64,000 nucleotides of DNA from Palauibacter sp965207805 (GTDB lineage Bacteria; Gemmatimonadota; Gemmatimonadetes; Palauibacterales; Palauibacteraceae). A program made the position numbers and the translations under genes. Positions within the stretch are counted from its first letter, which is position 1. Every line of letters begins with the position of its first letter. The stretch lies in assembly GCA_965207805.1 (NCBI GenBank), contig OZ242312.1, positions 3,596,001-3,660,000 of the forward strand. The letters run 5' to 3'. The notes under the pieces were generated by a model that searched no databases, was not told the origin of the DNA, and saw nothing but the letters and a program-made list of their open reading frames with translations. This document shows, one piece after another, positions 54,528 to 63,696 of this stretch.

Positions 54528-57500
54528 TCAGCGGTCGGCGGCGAGGGCACCCGTCGCGTCGATCGTGACCTCGAGCGGGGTCGGCGCGTCCAGCGGTGTG
54601 ACCGTCTCGGAGCCGTCGGGCCAGCGCACGCGGACGGCCGTCGGTTCCGCCGCGAATCCCATCACCTGAACCGGATCGTCCTGGGACCAGTAGCCGCCGC
54701 CGGCCCGAACCTCTCGTAACGGACCAAGCGCTCCACCGCCGAACTCGAGACGGATGGCGGCGCCAATGGCAGCCGGGTTGCCGGGGCCGCCGCGCAGCCG
54801 GACACGCAGCCCGGGCTTCGCGCCCGTGTTCCGGTACAGTTGCGTACCGGCCGCGTTCTGGCCGATGAGCACGTCCACGCGCCCGTCTCCGTCGTAGTCC
54901 GCGAAGGCCGCCCCGCGCTGCTCGCCGTACACCGCGATGCCCGACCGCTGTCCCGGGACCGCCGTCAGAGCCCCCGTCCCGTCGCCCCGCAGCCACAAGC
55001 CGCGGCCCCCGTCGTTCCGGTCCGCCTCGCCGCGCAGCGCGAACAGGTTCTGGCTCAGGAACACATCCTCGTGCCCGTCCCCGTCCATGTCGGCCACGCC
55101 CGCGTGAAAGGCGGGCGCCAACTGCGCCTCGCGCGGCAGTTCGAACGCCTCGAACGACCCGTCGCGGTTGATGAACGCGGTGTGCGCCAGCGTCGTCGCC
55201 TCGACCGTGGGCAGGAGGTCCGCGGGCTGCTCCAGGATCTCGTTCACGCCCAACTGCCCGTAGTGCTCGAACCCCTGGATGCGGCCGCGAAGGAACGGGA
55301 GGCCGCCGGTCAGCGTGAGGAGTCCGCGCACCGGGACCATCGAGCGCGTGAAGTCGTCGTAGCGCGCCTCGATCACATCGCGGAAACCATCGTTATCCAG
55401 ATCGGCGTGATAGGCGGTAGCCGGATGCTCGGGGCTCGCCGTGAACTGCGAGTTGAGTCCCCGGTTTGAGGCGATGAGGTCGGGCAGCCCGTCTTCGTTA
55501 AGGTCTCCCGTCGTCACTCCGTTCCACCACCCGGTCCGCGACTCGAGTCCGAAGGCGGCCGTCGCGTCCTCGAATCGTCCATCGCGATTGACGAGGAGCC
55601 GAACGGGTCCCCACTCGACGGCGAGCAGGAGATCCGGGTCTCCGTCCGCGTCCACATCGCTGAAGACGGCGCCGGACACGAGGCCCACGTCGGTCAGGAC
55701 CGCCGCGTTCGACTGGTCGAGGACATAGCGGTCGCCCTCGTTGAGGAAGAGGCGAGAGGTCGCCGCGGCCGGATACCGGCCGGGGACCACGCGGCCGCCC
55801 GCGAAGAGGTCGACGTCGCCGTCCCCGTCGTAGTCCGCCGCCGCGAGCGGGCCCGTGCTGGACTCGGCTGCGGGGAGCGTCTGCGCCTCCCGGAGCGCCG
55901 TGCCGGAAGCCCGCAGCACCGTGGCTGATGGGGCCGCCCGGTCGGTGCCGTCGTACGTCGCGGTACCGACGACCACCGAGGCGCCGGCCCGGCCGGGAAC
56001 GATGACGAGGCCCGTCTGGTCGCCTGGGGATGGCGCCGGCCCTGTCGCTCCGCCGCGCGCCCCCCGGTCCGGCGAGAACCCGCCCTCGCCGTCGCCGCGG
56101 AAGACCGAGAGGCCGGCGCCGCCCCCGCCGCCGACCAGGGCGTCCGTGTCTCCGTCGCCGTCGATATCGCTCCACGCGACGCCCGGGCCGCCCTGTCCCA
56201 GACGCCACGTGATCAGCGGCTGCTGCGCGAAGTCGTCGAACGCGTTCTCCCGGTGACGGTGCCCAAGCAGCTCGGACACGTCGTCGAACAGGGGCGCGTC
56301 CGATTCCGCCGTGCCAGGAGTCGCCGCCGTGCCGCCGGCCGCGGGTTCCCGGATCTCGTAGATGCGGTTCGCGCGGACGCCCTCCACCCGGCTCGCTGTC
56401 CCGTTCCGCCACACGACCTCGATCGTCATCTCGCCCGCGGCCGCGGCGAAGCTGGCCAGCGCCTCCGAACCGGAGAGGTACAGCCCTCCCGCGACGATCT
56501 CCTTCGTCTGCGCCGGCAGCCCGTCCCCCGAGAGGCGGACCCGCCCGCCGACGCCCCCGGTGTTGAGCCCGCGGCCCACGAGCCGTACGGCCACGCGCGG
56601 CGCCCGTCCCGCGTTCCGGTACACCCCCGCCGGCGCGAGCAGCCGGTTCGTCACGATGTCCAGGTCTCCGTCCTCGTCGAGATCCGCCGCCGCTATCCCG
56701 TGCGTGATGTCCTCGTCCCCCGCGAAGCCCCAGGCTTCTCCGACCTCCTCGAAGGTCAGGTCCCCGCGATTGCGGAAGGCGATGTTGGAGAGGCGCAGCG
56801 GCGGGAAGCCGAGAATCCGCTGCCGCCAGTCCATCGACCCCACCCGCTGCGCCGCGTCCTTGTCCATCGCGTCGTAGAAGTGCCCGGTCCCAACGAGCAG
56901 GTCCTCGAACCCGTCGAGGTCGATGTCCACGAACGTGGTCCCCCAGGACCAGCCGGACGCGTCGACGCCGGCGAACTGCGCGGCCTCCGTCCAGGTCCCG
57001 TCCCCCCGACCCAGGTAGAGCGTGTTGCGCGGCTTCTGCGGCCGGTTCCGCAGCCGTCCCGCGAATTGAGGGTCGGCGACCCCGCCGACGATCTGCTTCA
57101 TGCGCAGCCGCTGCTCCCGGCTCAGCATCTCCACGACGAAGAAGTCCGTGACGCCGTCCCGGTCCACGTCCGAAAAATCCACGCCCATCGAGGCGAAGCT
57201 CGTGCTCCGCATGGCGAGCGGCGCCAGCATCCGGAAGCGCCCGGCCCCGTCGTTGATCCAGATGTGATCGGGGCTGTGGAAGTCGTTACAGACGTACAGG
57301 TCCGGATCCCCGTCACCGTCCATGTCCTGGAAACGGGCAGCGAGCCCCCACTCCAGCGGTTCCGTCTCCAGCGGCCGGCCCGCCTCGTCGAGGAACGCGC
57401 CCTCCGTCCATGGCACCGGCGTGAACCGTCCCGTCCCGTCGTTCAGGTAAAGGCGGTCGGGCTCCGCGAGTTCGAGCCGGGGCACCATCCCGTCCTGGAC

Positions 57501-58247
57501 CTCGCCGAGCGTGAAGTGTTCCCGCCATTCGCGCAGGATCTCGAATCCGTTCTCCGTCTGCCGGTAGATGTTGCTCGGCTGAAGGACCTCGGGTGGGAAG
57601 AGGTCCTGAACGGTCGCGACCTTGTTGTTCACGACGTACAGGTCGAGGTCCCCGTCCCCGTCGATGTCGGCGAGCGTGATCGACATGCTTCCGAGCGTCG
57701 ACGAGAGCCCCGCCTCCTCCGTCCCGTCCGTGAAATGGCCCGTCCCGTCGTTCACGTAGAGTGCGTTGGGTCCTCCGAGCGCGTTGACCAAGAGGTCGAG
57801 GTCTCCGTCTCCGTCCACATCCGCGAACACGGCGCCCGTCGAGAAGCGGTCCTCCGCCGCGACTCCCGCCTCCTCGGCGATGTCCTCGAAGCGCCAGCCG
57901 CCCAGGTTCCGGTAGAGCCGGTTCGGCCCATCCATCCCTGCAAAATAGAGGTCGACGCGACCGTCACCGTCCGCGTCCCCCGCCGCGACGCCGGACCCGT
58001 TCAGGTAGTGGCTGTTCTCGATGTACTGCTCTTCCGTCACCACGTTCTCGAACGAGATCCCGGTCTCCGACGGGTCGAGTCGTTCGAATCCCGGCTCGTC
58101 GTCCCCCGACACCCGAAGCTCGGCCCAGCGGTACCCGTCCTCCTCGATCCAGTCGAGCGCCCCCGGCCCGCACGCGCTGCAGAGTGCCGCCGCCGCGAGC
58201 AGTGTGCCGCGGACGAAGGGCCGGGCGTCCTGATGAAACTGGGGCAT
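54528..58247 (-). CDS. CRTAC1-type FG-GAP/VCBS repeat lipoprotein with ASPIC/UnbV domains
   Basis: The start at ATG 58247 is followed by a lipoprotein signal (LLAAAALCSACGPG). The 1239-residue product has about 15 FG-GAP/VCBS repeats with calcium-type loops (DADGDGRVDLYFAG, DVDGDGDLDLLVNA, DYDGDGDVDLFAGG). It has two ASPIC/UnbV domains, one mid-protein (RVAVRLVGRGLNTGGVGGRV ... ALASFAAAAGEMTIEVVWRNG) and one at the end. It folds as two calcium-bound beta-propellers, exposed outside the cell. The family is typical of Gemmatimonadota, Planctomycetota and Acidobacteriota. Binding partner unknown. Confidence 0.9.
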   Translation of the reverse strand: MPQFHQDARPFVRGTLLAAAALCSACGPGALDWIEEDGYRWAELRVSGDDEPGFERLDPSETGISFENVVTEEQYIENSHYLNGSGVAAGDADGDGRVDLYFAGMDGPNRLYRNLGGWRFEDIAEEAGVAAEDRFSTGAVFADVDGDGDLDLLVNALGGPNALYVNDGTGHFTDGTEEAGLSSTLGSMSITLADIDGDGDLDLYVVNNKVATVQDLFPPEVLQPSNIYRQTENGFEILREWREHFTLGEVQDGMVPRLELAEPDRLYLNDGTGRFTPVPWTEGAFLDEAGRPLETEPLEWGLAARFQDMDGDGDPDLYVCNDFHSPDHIWINDGAGRFRMLAPLAMRSTSFASMGVDFSDVDRDGVTDFFVVEMLSREQRLRMKQIVGGVADPQFAGRLRNRPQKPRNTLYLGRGDGTWTEAAQFAGVDASGWSWGTTFVDIDLDGFEDLLVGTGHFYDAMDKDAAQRVGSMDWRQRILGFPPLRLSNIAFRNRGDLTFEEVGEAWGFAGDEDITHGIAAADLDEDGDLDIVTNRLLAPAGVYRNAGRAPRVAVRLVGRGLNTGGVGGRVRLSGDGLPAQTKEIVAGGLYLSGSEALASFAAAAGEMTIEVVWRNGTASRVEGVRANRIYEIREPAAGGTAATPGTAESDAPLFDDVSELLGHRHRENAFDDFAQQPLITWRLGQGGPGVAWSDIDGDGDTDALVGGGGGAGLSVFRGDGEGGFSPDRGARGGATGPAPSPGDQTGLVIVPGRAGASVVVGTATYDGTDRAAPSATVLRASGTALREAQTLPAAESSTGPLAAADYDGDGDVDLFAGGRVVPGRYPAAATSRLFLNEGDRYVLDQSNAAVLTDVGLVSGAVFSDVDADGDPDLLLAVEWGPVRLLVNRDGRFEDATAAFGLESRTGWWNGVTTGDLNEDGLPDLIASNRGLNSQFTASPEHPATAYHADLDNDGFRDVIEARYDDFTRSMVPVRGLLTLTGGLPFLRGRIQGFEHYGQLGVNEILEQPADLLPTVEATTLAHTAFINRDGSFEAFELPREAQLAPAFHAGVADMDGDGHEDVFLSQNLFALRGEADRNDGGRGLWLRGDGTGALTAVPGQRSGIAVYGEQRGAAFADYDGDGRVDVLIGQNAAGTQLYRNTGAKPGLRVRLRGGPGNPAAIGAAIRLEFGGGALGPLREVRAGGGYWSQDDPVQVMGFAAEPTAVRVRWPDGSETVTPLDAPTPLEVTIDATGALAADR

Positions 58248-58384
58248 GCGCCTCGCGAAGGTTCGGGATCGACTCGCTCCGCCGTACACGAGACACAACG
58301 AGCGAGCGCGCTGTATCATATCACCTGCCCATGTCGCGGGAATGCGTACCCACGTTCCCCCGAACCGGGGGAGGAGGAAGTCAC

Positions 58385-58975
58385 ATGAAGCCGAGGTTCA
58401 TCGCCGCTCTCGTCGTCGCCGGGGCCCTGGCCCCCGCAAGTCTGTCGGCCCAGGATGGCGTCGTCCCCGGTCCCGGCGGGCTAGCCGAAGCGTCGCCGAT
58501 CTCCGCGGTGACGGATCCGATCACCATCCGGGACGAGATTCTCGACCACTTCCAGCGCTCGAGCTACAAGATCTCCGAACTCGCGCGCGTGATGCCCGCG
58601 GACAAGTTCTCGTGGGCGCCCGGCGAGGGCGTGATGCAGGTCGGCGAGGTCTACATGCACATCGCCCGCTACAATTTCATGTACCTCGATCAGAACCTGG
58701 GGATCGCGCCTCCGAACGGATTCGACTACGCGGACATCGAGGCGATCCGTGACAAGGAGAAGGTGCGCGAGATCCACGAGATGTCCGTCCGCCACGTGAT
58801 GGAGCAGGTGAGCGCGCTTACGGAGGCGAAGCTCGATGGCGAGACGGAACTGTACGGCCGAACCGTGCAGGGCTGGGCCGTGCTCCTGCAACTCGTCTCG
58901 CACATGAACGAACACGTGGGCCAGTCCGTCTCCTACGCCCGCATGAACGGCATCGTCCCCCCGTGGTCCCGCTGA
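58385..58975 (+). CDS. Exported DinB-fold protein
   Basis: ATG 58385 after GGAGGAGGAAG. The first 23 residues are a signal peptide (FIAALVVAGALAPASLSAQ). The rest is a DinB/YfiT four-helix bundle: ILDHFQRSSYKISELARVMP, FSWAPGEGVMQVGEVYMHIA (metal-ligand histidine) and VSHMNEHVGQSVSYARMNGI with two further histidines. The family binds a divalent metal and is often thiol-transferase related. It is divergent from the CRTAC1-type gene; the 137-bp spacer has an AT-rich TATCATATCA near 58312 as a possible promoter part. Confidence 0.85.
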   Translation: MKPRFIAALVVAGALAPASLSAQDGVVPGPGGLAEASPISAVTDPITIRDEILDHFQRSSYKISELARVMPADKFSWAPGEGVMQVGEVYMHIARYNFMYLDQNLGIAPPNGFDYADIEAIRDKEKVREIHEMSVRHVMEQVSALTEAKLDGETELYGRTVQGWAVLLQLVSHMNEHVGQSVSYARMNGIVPPWSR

Positions 58976-59042
58976 CCCGACTGCCGTGCGGGACAGGGGC
59001 TGCGGGACGGGGCCGGGCGGACGCGTCACAGCCGCGGGAGCC

Positions 59043-59489
59043 GTGATACGCGCGAGCCGCCGGGGCGCGACGCTTGCCGCCGCAATTGCGGTGTGCGTCG
59101 GGGTCGCGGGGTGCGGATACGCGACGGATCCGGCCGAGAGGCCGCTGGAAGGGAGCTGGCTCGGTGCGGTAAGTCTGATCGACGGGGGAGGCGTGTCCTG
59201 GCAGCTCTGGCTGCGGGAGGACGGGCAGGGCAACGTCTCGGGCCGGGTCAGCCGAACGGACTTCCGCCGCCTGCCCCACCCCGCCGAGCAGGTGTTCCCC
59301 GGCACCGTGAGCGGCGTGCACGAGCCTTCGAGGGTCCTCTTGACGCTCGACTACGGCGAGTCCTCGGAGCGCTACGACGGTCGCATCTGGTCCGACGATC
59401 GCATCACCGGGCTCATCGAACGCGGCACGACCGTTCTGAACATCGGCACGCTGGAATTCCGCCGGATCGGGCAAGGTGTCGACGGATGA
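59043..59489 (+). CDS. Small lipoprotein
   Basis: GTG 59043 gives 148 residues with a lipobox (AIAVCVGVAGCGY); an ATG at 58986 is possible but puts the signal too far in. The mature part (LEGSWLGAVSLIDGGGVSWQ, GQGNVSGRVSR, ITGLIERGTTVLNIGTLEFR) is a lipocalin-like small beta barrel. Function unknown. It overlaps the next gene by 4 bp. Confidence 0.65.
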   Translation: MIRASRRGATLAAAIAVCVGVAGCGYATDPAERPLEGSWLGAVSLIDGGGVSWQLWLREDGQGNVSGRVSRTDFRRLPHPAEQVFPGTVSGVHEPSRVLLTLDYGESSERYDGRIWSDDRITGLIERGTTVLNIGTLEFRRIGQGVDG

Positions 59490-59845
59490 CGGACGAAGGG
59501 CGACGGCCCGACATCATGGAGTTGATCGCCCGGGCCCCGTGGCGCGAGGCCGTGACGTACCGCGACACGTGGCCCCACGAGTACGTCGTGAGCGGGAAGG
59601 ACGGGCAGCAGGAACTCCTCGCCGCCTTCTGCGAACGCATCCGGCGCGGAGAGGGTGTCACCTGCCGGTTCTTTCGCCAGACGCGCGAGTACCTGTTCCT
59701 CGGCGACTACAAGTACTGGACGATGACGGAATGTCCGGACATGGACATCGAGGGCGGCGACTACGTCCTCAACCGCGCGCTTCTGTACCGGGACCGCCGC
59801 GACTTCGAGATCCGCCGCGGCGACACCGGCAAGCGCGGAGACTGA
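59486..59845 (+). CDS. Hypothetical conserved protein
   Basis: The start overlaps the lipoprotein stop (ATGA). The 119-residue product contains MELIARAPWREAVTYRDTWP, HEYVVSGKDGQQELLAAFCE, RFFRQTREYLFLGDYKYWTM and DYVLNRALLYRDRRDF. It is compact and rich in aromatic residues. I have seen such proteins only as conserved hypotheticals and give no function. Confidence 0.65.
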   Translation: MTDEGRRPDIMELIARAPWREAVTYRDTWPHEYVVSGKDGQQELLAAFCERIRRGEGVTCRFFRQTREYLFLGDYKYWTMTECPDMDIEGGDYVLNRALLYRDRRDFEIRRGDTGKRGD

Positions 59846-59861
59846 CCCGCGGCGCAGCGGT

Positions 59862-61349
59862 ATGCGGAGTCCGGATTGGCGTGCGCGTCGCGTTCTCGTC
59901 ACCGGGGCGAGCGGATACGTCGGCGGACGGCTCGTCCCGGCCCTCGAGGCGCGCGGCGAACCCGTTCGCTGTCTCGCTCGTAACCCCCGGTACCTCGCCA
60001 ACCGGTTCTCGAGCCGGACCGAGATCCTGGCGGGCGACGTGCTGGATCGCGACTCGCTCGTTGAAGCGCTTCAGGGGGTGGACACCGCCTACTATCTCGT
60101 CCATTCGATGGGCTCGAAAGCCGACTTCGAGGAGCAGGACCGCCTCGGTGCCCGCAATTTCGCCCGTGCCGCGCGAGTGCGGAGCGTGCGGCGGGTGATC
60201 TATCTCGGCGGTCTCATCGGTGACGGCGAGTTGTCGCCCCACCTCGCGAGCCGGCGGGAAGTCGGCCGCATCCTCGCCTCCGACGGGCCGCCCACGCTGG
60301 AGTTCCGCGCCTCCATCATCATCGGATCGGGATCGCTCTCCTTCGAACTCCTGCGGAACCTGGTCAACAAGCTGCCGTGCATGGTTACACCGCGCTGGGT
60401 CCGGACGCCGGCCCAGCCGATCGCGATCGACGACGTCATCGCCTACCTCATCCACGGACTCGATCTCGACTTGGAGCGCAGCGCGGTGTTCGAGATCGGC
60501 GGGCCGAGCCGCGTCACGTACGGCGAACTGATGTACGAGTACGCCCGCCAGATCGGCGTGCGGCGCGTAATGGTCCCTGTCCCCCTTCTCAGTCCGCGAC
60601 TCTCGAGCCTGTGGCTCGGCCTCGTCACGCCCGTCTACGCGCGCGTCGGCCGGAAGCTGGTGACCAGCCTCCGGAACCAGACCGTCGTGCGCGATGCCGC
60701 GGCCCTGGATCGCTTCCCCGTCCGTCCCCTCGATGTGCACGAGGCGATCGAGCGGGCGCTGAGTGAGGAAGACGGCGCGATGGCCCGGACCCGGTGGAGC
60801 GACGCCGTCTCGTCAGGCGGCGGGCAGCCGCTCTGGGGCGGGAAACGCGTCGGTTCCCGGATCGTCGACCGGCAGCAGGCGGTGGTGGAAGTCGGTGCCG
60901 AGCGCGCCTTCGCGCCGATCGAGCGCATCGGCGGCACGAACGGCTGGTACTACGCCAACTGGCTGTGGGTGCTCCGGGGATCCGTAGATCTCCTCCTGGG
61001 CGGGGTCGGCATGCGGCGCGGGCGCCCGCATCCGACTGAGCTGCGTCCTGGCGACCCGCTCGACTTCTGGCGCGTAGAGGCCGTCGAACCCGGCCGCCTG
61101 CTCCGCCTGCGGGCCGAGATGAAGGTCCCGGGACGCGCCTGGCTGCAGTTCGAAGTCGAACCTCGGCGGGCAGGCAGCCGGATCACCCAGACCGCCATCT
61201 TCGACCCCCTGGGCCTCGGCGGCCTGCTGTACTGGTATCTCCTCTACCCCATCCACCGGCTGATCTTCCGCGGCATGCTCCGCGGCATCGTGCGGCGCAT
61301 CGATCGCGGCGCCCGCAAGGGATCCGAGGGCCCGAGCCAGCGCGAGTAG
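59862..61349 (+). CDS. SDR-type NAD(P)-binding protein with DUF2867 domain
   Basis: The 495-residue protein starts with an atypical SDR domain (VLVTGASGYVGGRLVPALE, glycine-rich dinucleotide motif; YLVHSMGSKADFEEQD; VIYLGGLIGDGELSPHLASR). Residues about 335-480 form the DUF2867 part (IERIGGTNGWYYANWLWVLR ... TQTAIFDPLGLGGLLYWYLL), ending in a basic tail. It resembles YbjT-like proteins; substrate unknown. It starts 16 bp after the preceding gene, so it may be in the same transcript. Confidence 0.85.
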   Translation: MRSPDWRARRVLVTGASGYVGGRLVPALEARGEPVRCLARNPRYLANRFSSRTEILAGDVLDRDSLVEALQGVDTAYYLVHSMGSKADFEEQDRLGARNFARAARVRSVRRVIYLGGLIGDGELSPHLASRREVGRILASDGPPTLEFRASIIIGSGSLSFELLRNLVNKLPCMVTPRWVRTPAQPIAIDDVIAYLIHGLDLDLERSAVFEIGGPSRVTYGELMYEYARQIGVRRVMVPVPLLSPRLSSLWLGLVTPVYARVGRKLVTSLRNQTVVRDAAALDRFPVRPLDVHEAIERALSEEDGAMARTRWSDAVSSGGGQPLWGGKRVGSRIVDRQQAVVEVGAERAFAPIERIGGTNGWYYANWLWVLRGSVDLLLGGVGMRRGRPHPTELRPGDPLDFWRVEAVEPGRLLRLRAEMKVPGRAWLQFEVEPRRAGSRITQTAIFDPLGLGGLLYWYLLYPIHRLIFRGMLRGIVRRIDRGARKGSEGPSQRE

Positions 61350-61512
61350 CTACCAGAGACGAGACGCCCGGCGTTCCGGCAGGATCGGGCGAAGTGTCGG
61401 CACCGTGTCGGGCTCCTGGTTCCCTCGATCGGGCGAGCATTGCAGGTTACCGCGCCCGCTGGACCGTCACCGCCCGGTAGGCGGCGACCGCGCACTCACA
61501 ACGGAGTCTCAT

Positions 61513-62019
61513 ATGATTGCTCAACAGACCCTCATGCAGTTCGACCATATCGTGACGGGCTGTCGCGCCACGCTGGAAGCCGTGCCGGATGACCGCCTCG
61601 ACTGGCGTCCGCACGAGAAGTCGTGGACGCTCGGCGAGTTGGCGACCCACGTCGCGATGCTCCCCAGCTGGACCGTGGCGACGCTGACCATGTCCGAGTT
61701 CGACGTGGCTCCGGACGGCGATGGCCCGCCGCAGAATCCCGAACTCAAGTCTTCGGCCGAACTCGTCGCGGCGCTCGAACAGAGCGCGGCCGCGGCCCGG
61801 GAGACGATCGAGGCCACCTCGGATGAAACCTTCGCCGGTTCGTGGACGCTGAAGGTGGCGGGCGAAGATCGCTTCTCGATGCCAAAGGCGGTCGTGATGC
61901 GGAGCTTCGTCCTCGACCACCTGATCCACCACCGGGCGCAACTGGGCGTCTACCTGCGGCTCCTCGACGTGCCCGTGCCCCAGATGTTCGGGCCCACGGC
62001 GGACTATCCGGATATGTGA
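61513..62019 (+). CDS. Cytoplasmic DinB-fold protein
   Basis: ATG 61513 after GGAG. The 168-residue protein has no signal peptide. It has the DinB pattern: LDWRPHEKSWTLGELATHVA and LDHLIHHRAQLGVYLRLLDV with the metal-ligand histidines. It is a second member of the fold in 4 kb; such metal-binding bundles are numerous in Gemmatimonadota-like genomes. Upstream 61350-61512 is spacer. Confidence 0.85.
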   Translation: MIAQQTLMQFDHIVTGCRATLEAVPDDRLDWRPHEKSWTLGELATHVAMLPSWTVATLTMSEFDVAPDGDGPPQNPELKSSAELVAALEQSAAAARETIEATSDETFAGSWTLKVAGEDRFSMPKAVVMRSFVLDHLIHHRAQLGVYLRLLDVPVPQMFGPTADYPDM

Positions 62020-62040
62020 CGGGAAGGGGCGGCGCCTCGG

Positions 62041-62397
62041 TCAGTCCAGCAGCTTCAGCCAGCTCCGCAGTTCACTCGCCTTGTCGGCCTGGCGGCTGAT
62101 CGATTCGCGGTTCACGTCGTTCAACTCGGTGGGACCCCGGTCGGGAACGGCGCCCGCCTGCTCCGCCGCGGCGTACGCCTCCTCGGCGTTCCTTAGGGCA
62201 TCGACGAAGGCCCCGGCCGCCCGGTGTACGAGGGCTGCGGCGTCCGTCTTCGACTCCCGGGCCGTTTCCAGCCGTTCTTCCGCCCTCTTCACCGCGAGAG
62301 TGGCGTTGGCCAGCGCCCGGTAGGCCGCGTCGTACGCCTCCTCCTTCGACATCGCCTTCCTGTAGGCGTCGAGGGCTCTCTTCGCCGGATCCTTCAT
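62041..62397 (-). CDS. Small all-helical protein
   Basis: The 118-residue protein is one long amphipathic helix set (EEAYDAAYRALANATLAVKR, AEERLETARESKTDAAALVH) rich in alanine, with no signal peptide. No family recognised. Convergent with the DinB gene; the ends are 21 bp apart. Confidence 0.6.
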   Translation of the reverse strand: MKDPAKRALDAYRKAMSKEEAYDAAYRALANATLAVKRAEERLETARESKTDAAALVHRAAGAFVDALRNAEEAYAAAEQAGAVPDRGPTELNDVNRESISRQADKASELRSWLKLLD

Positions 62398-62523
62398 CTC
62401 CCATCTCCCTTACCGGTGCCGCGTGCGACTGGCCCGCCGCGGGGAAGATAGCGCGGGAGTTCGACCGCCGGACACCTCGAATCGAAGTCCGGCAGCCCGC
62501 AGCAGGGCTCTTGCCACGGGCGG

Positions 62524-63651
62524 CTAGGGAAAACGGCTTCGATCGACGTCGGGGATGATCCGGAGCGCGTTCTCGAAGTAGACCTTCCGCAGGACCTCGT
62601 CTGGCAGGTCGAGGCCGTACATGCGCCAGAAGGCGTGGTACCTGCGATAGTAGGGGAAGTACTCGTCCGCGGTCTCCAGCACCCGGAAATACGTGGGATA
62701 CTCGTCCGGCGCCCAGGAATCCTTCCCCATCAGGATCCGGTCCTGGTACTTGATGAAGAACTCGCGGGCGAACCGGGGCTGCCGGCCCGGCTCGTAGATC
62801 ACGGCGCCGAGTCCGACGTTCATGTTGGGGATCTCGTCCAGGAGCTGCCCGAGGCGGCCGAGGTCGTGGCCGAGCCACGCGAGGTGGGCGGCAATGAACG
62901 TCGTCTGCGGGTGCCGGCGGAACATGTTCAGTTGCTCGCCCAGCACCACCTCGAAGGAGGGTGGGCCGCTCTGGCGGCGCCGGGGCCGCACGCGAAGCTC
63001 GAGCCAGCGCTCGTTGCGTTCGTCCATCGGCTCCCAGAACGACGCCGGGTCTCCCGAGTGGATGAGGACGGGGATGCCGAGTTCTCCCGCCTTCGCCCAG
63101 ATCGGGTCGAGGCGGGGGTCGTCCACCGGGACGCGCCGGTCGGCGGCATCGGTCAGCCACAGCCCGAGGTTCTTGAAGATCTTGAGCCCGCGGGCGCCGG
63201 CTTCGACATCGGCCTCCAGCCGGGCCGCGGCGAGCGCCCCGAATTCGGGGTTCCCGATGTCGCTGAAGTCGACGTTCGCGAACACGACGAAACGGCCGGG
63301 ATACGCCGCCTCGAAGGCTTCGATCTGCCGCGCGAGCTGGGGGCCGGTGCCGCCGCTCAGGTTGACGCCGACGGCGAGGTTGAGCGCGTCCATGTCGCGC
63401 ACGAGCTGGTCGAGCTGCGCCCGGGGCATCGTCCCGTTGAGGTGCAGGTGGACGTCCACGAAGGGGAAGGCGGCCCGCAAGACCGGGTTCTCGGGCACGA
63501 CAAGCGTCGAGCGGGGGTCGTACGCCTCGACCGTCATCGGCGGCGAGGTGTCCGGCGGCACGGGCGGCGGGCCGCGCCGCGCCTGAGCCGCGGCCGGCGT
63601 CGCACTCGCCAGCATAATCGCGATCGTCATCCCCGTCCGCGCGTCCCTCAT
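62524..63651 (-). CDS. Exported amidohydrolase-2 family protein
   Basis: The 375-residue protein has a signal peptide (IAIMLASATPAAAQ) and a TIM barrel with the metal-dependent hydrolase motif FVDVHLHLNG, GLKIFKNLGLW (lysine region), PVLIHSGDPASFWEP, TFIAAHLAWLGHDLG and a final aspartate in LMGKDSWAPDE. This is the ACMSD-like amidohydrolase-2 group that acts on C-C or C-N bonds. Substrate unknown. Exported members are common in Gemmatimonadota. Confidence 0.85.
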   Translation of the reverse strand: MRDARTGMTIAIMLASATPAAAQARRGPPPVPPDTSPPMTVEAYDPRSTLVVPENPVLRAAFPFVDVHLHLNGTMPRAQLDQLVRDMDALNLAVGVNLSGGTGPQLARQIEAFEAAYPGRFVVFANVDFSDIGNPEFGALAAARLEADVEAGARGLKIFKNLGLWLTDAADRRVPVDDPRLDPIWAKAGELGIPVLIHSGDPASFWEPMDERNERWLELRVRPRRRQSGPPSFEVVLGEQLNMFRRHPQTTFIAAHLAWLGHDLGRLGQLLDEIPNMNVGLGAVIYEPGRQPRFAREFFIKYQDRILMGKDSWAPDEYPTYFRVLETADEYFPYYRRYHAFWRMYGLDLPDEVLRKVYFENALRIIPDVDRSRFP

Positions 63652-63696
63652 CCAGCCGTCTCCATCTTCAGTTCCGAACCGGGGTCCGGAGCGAAC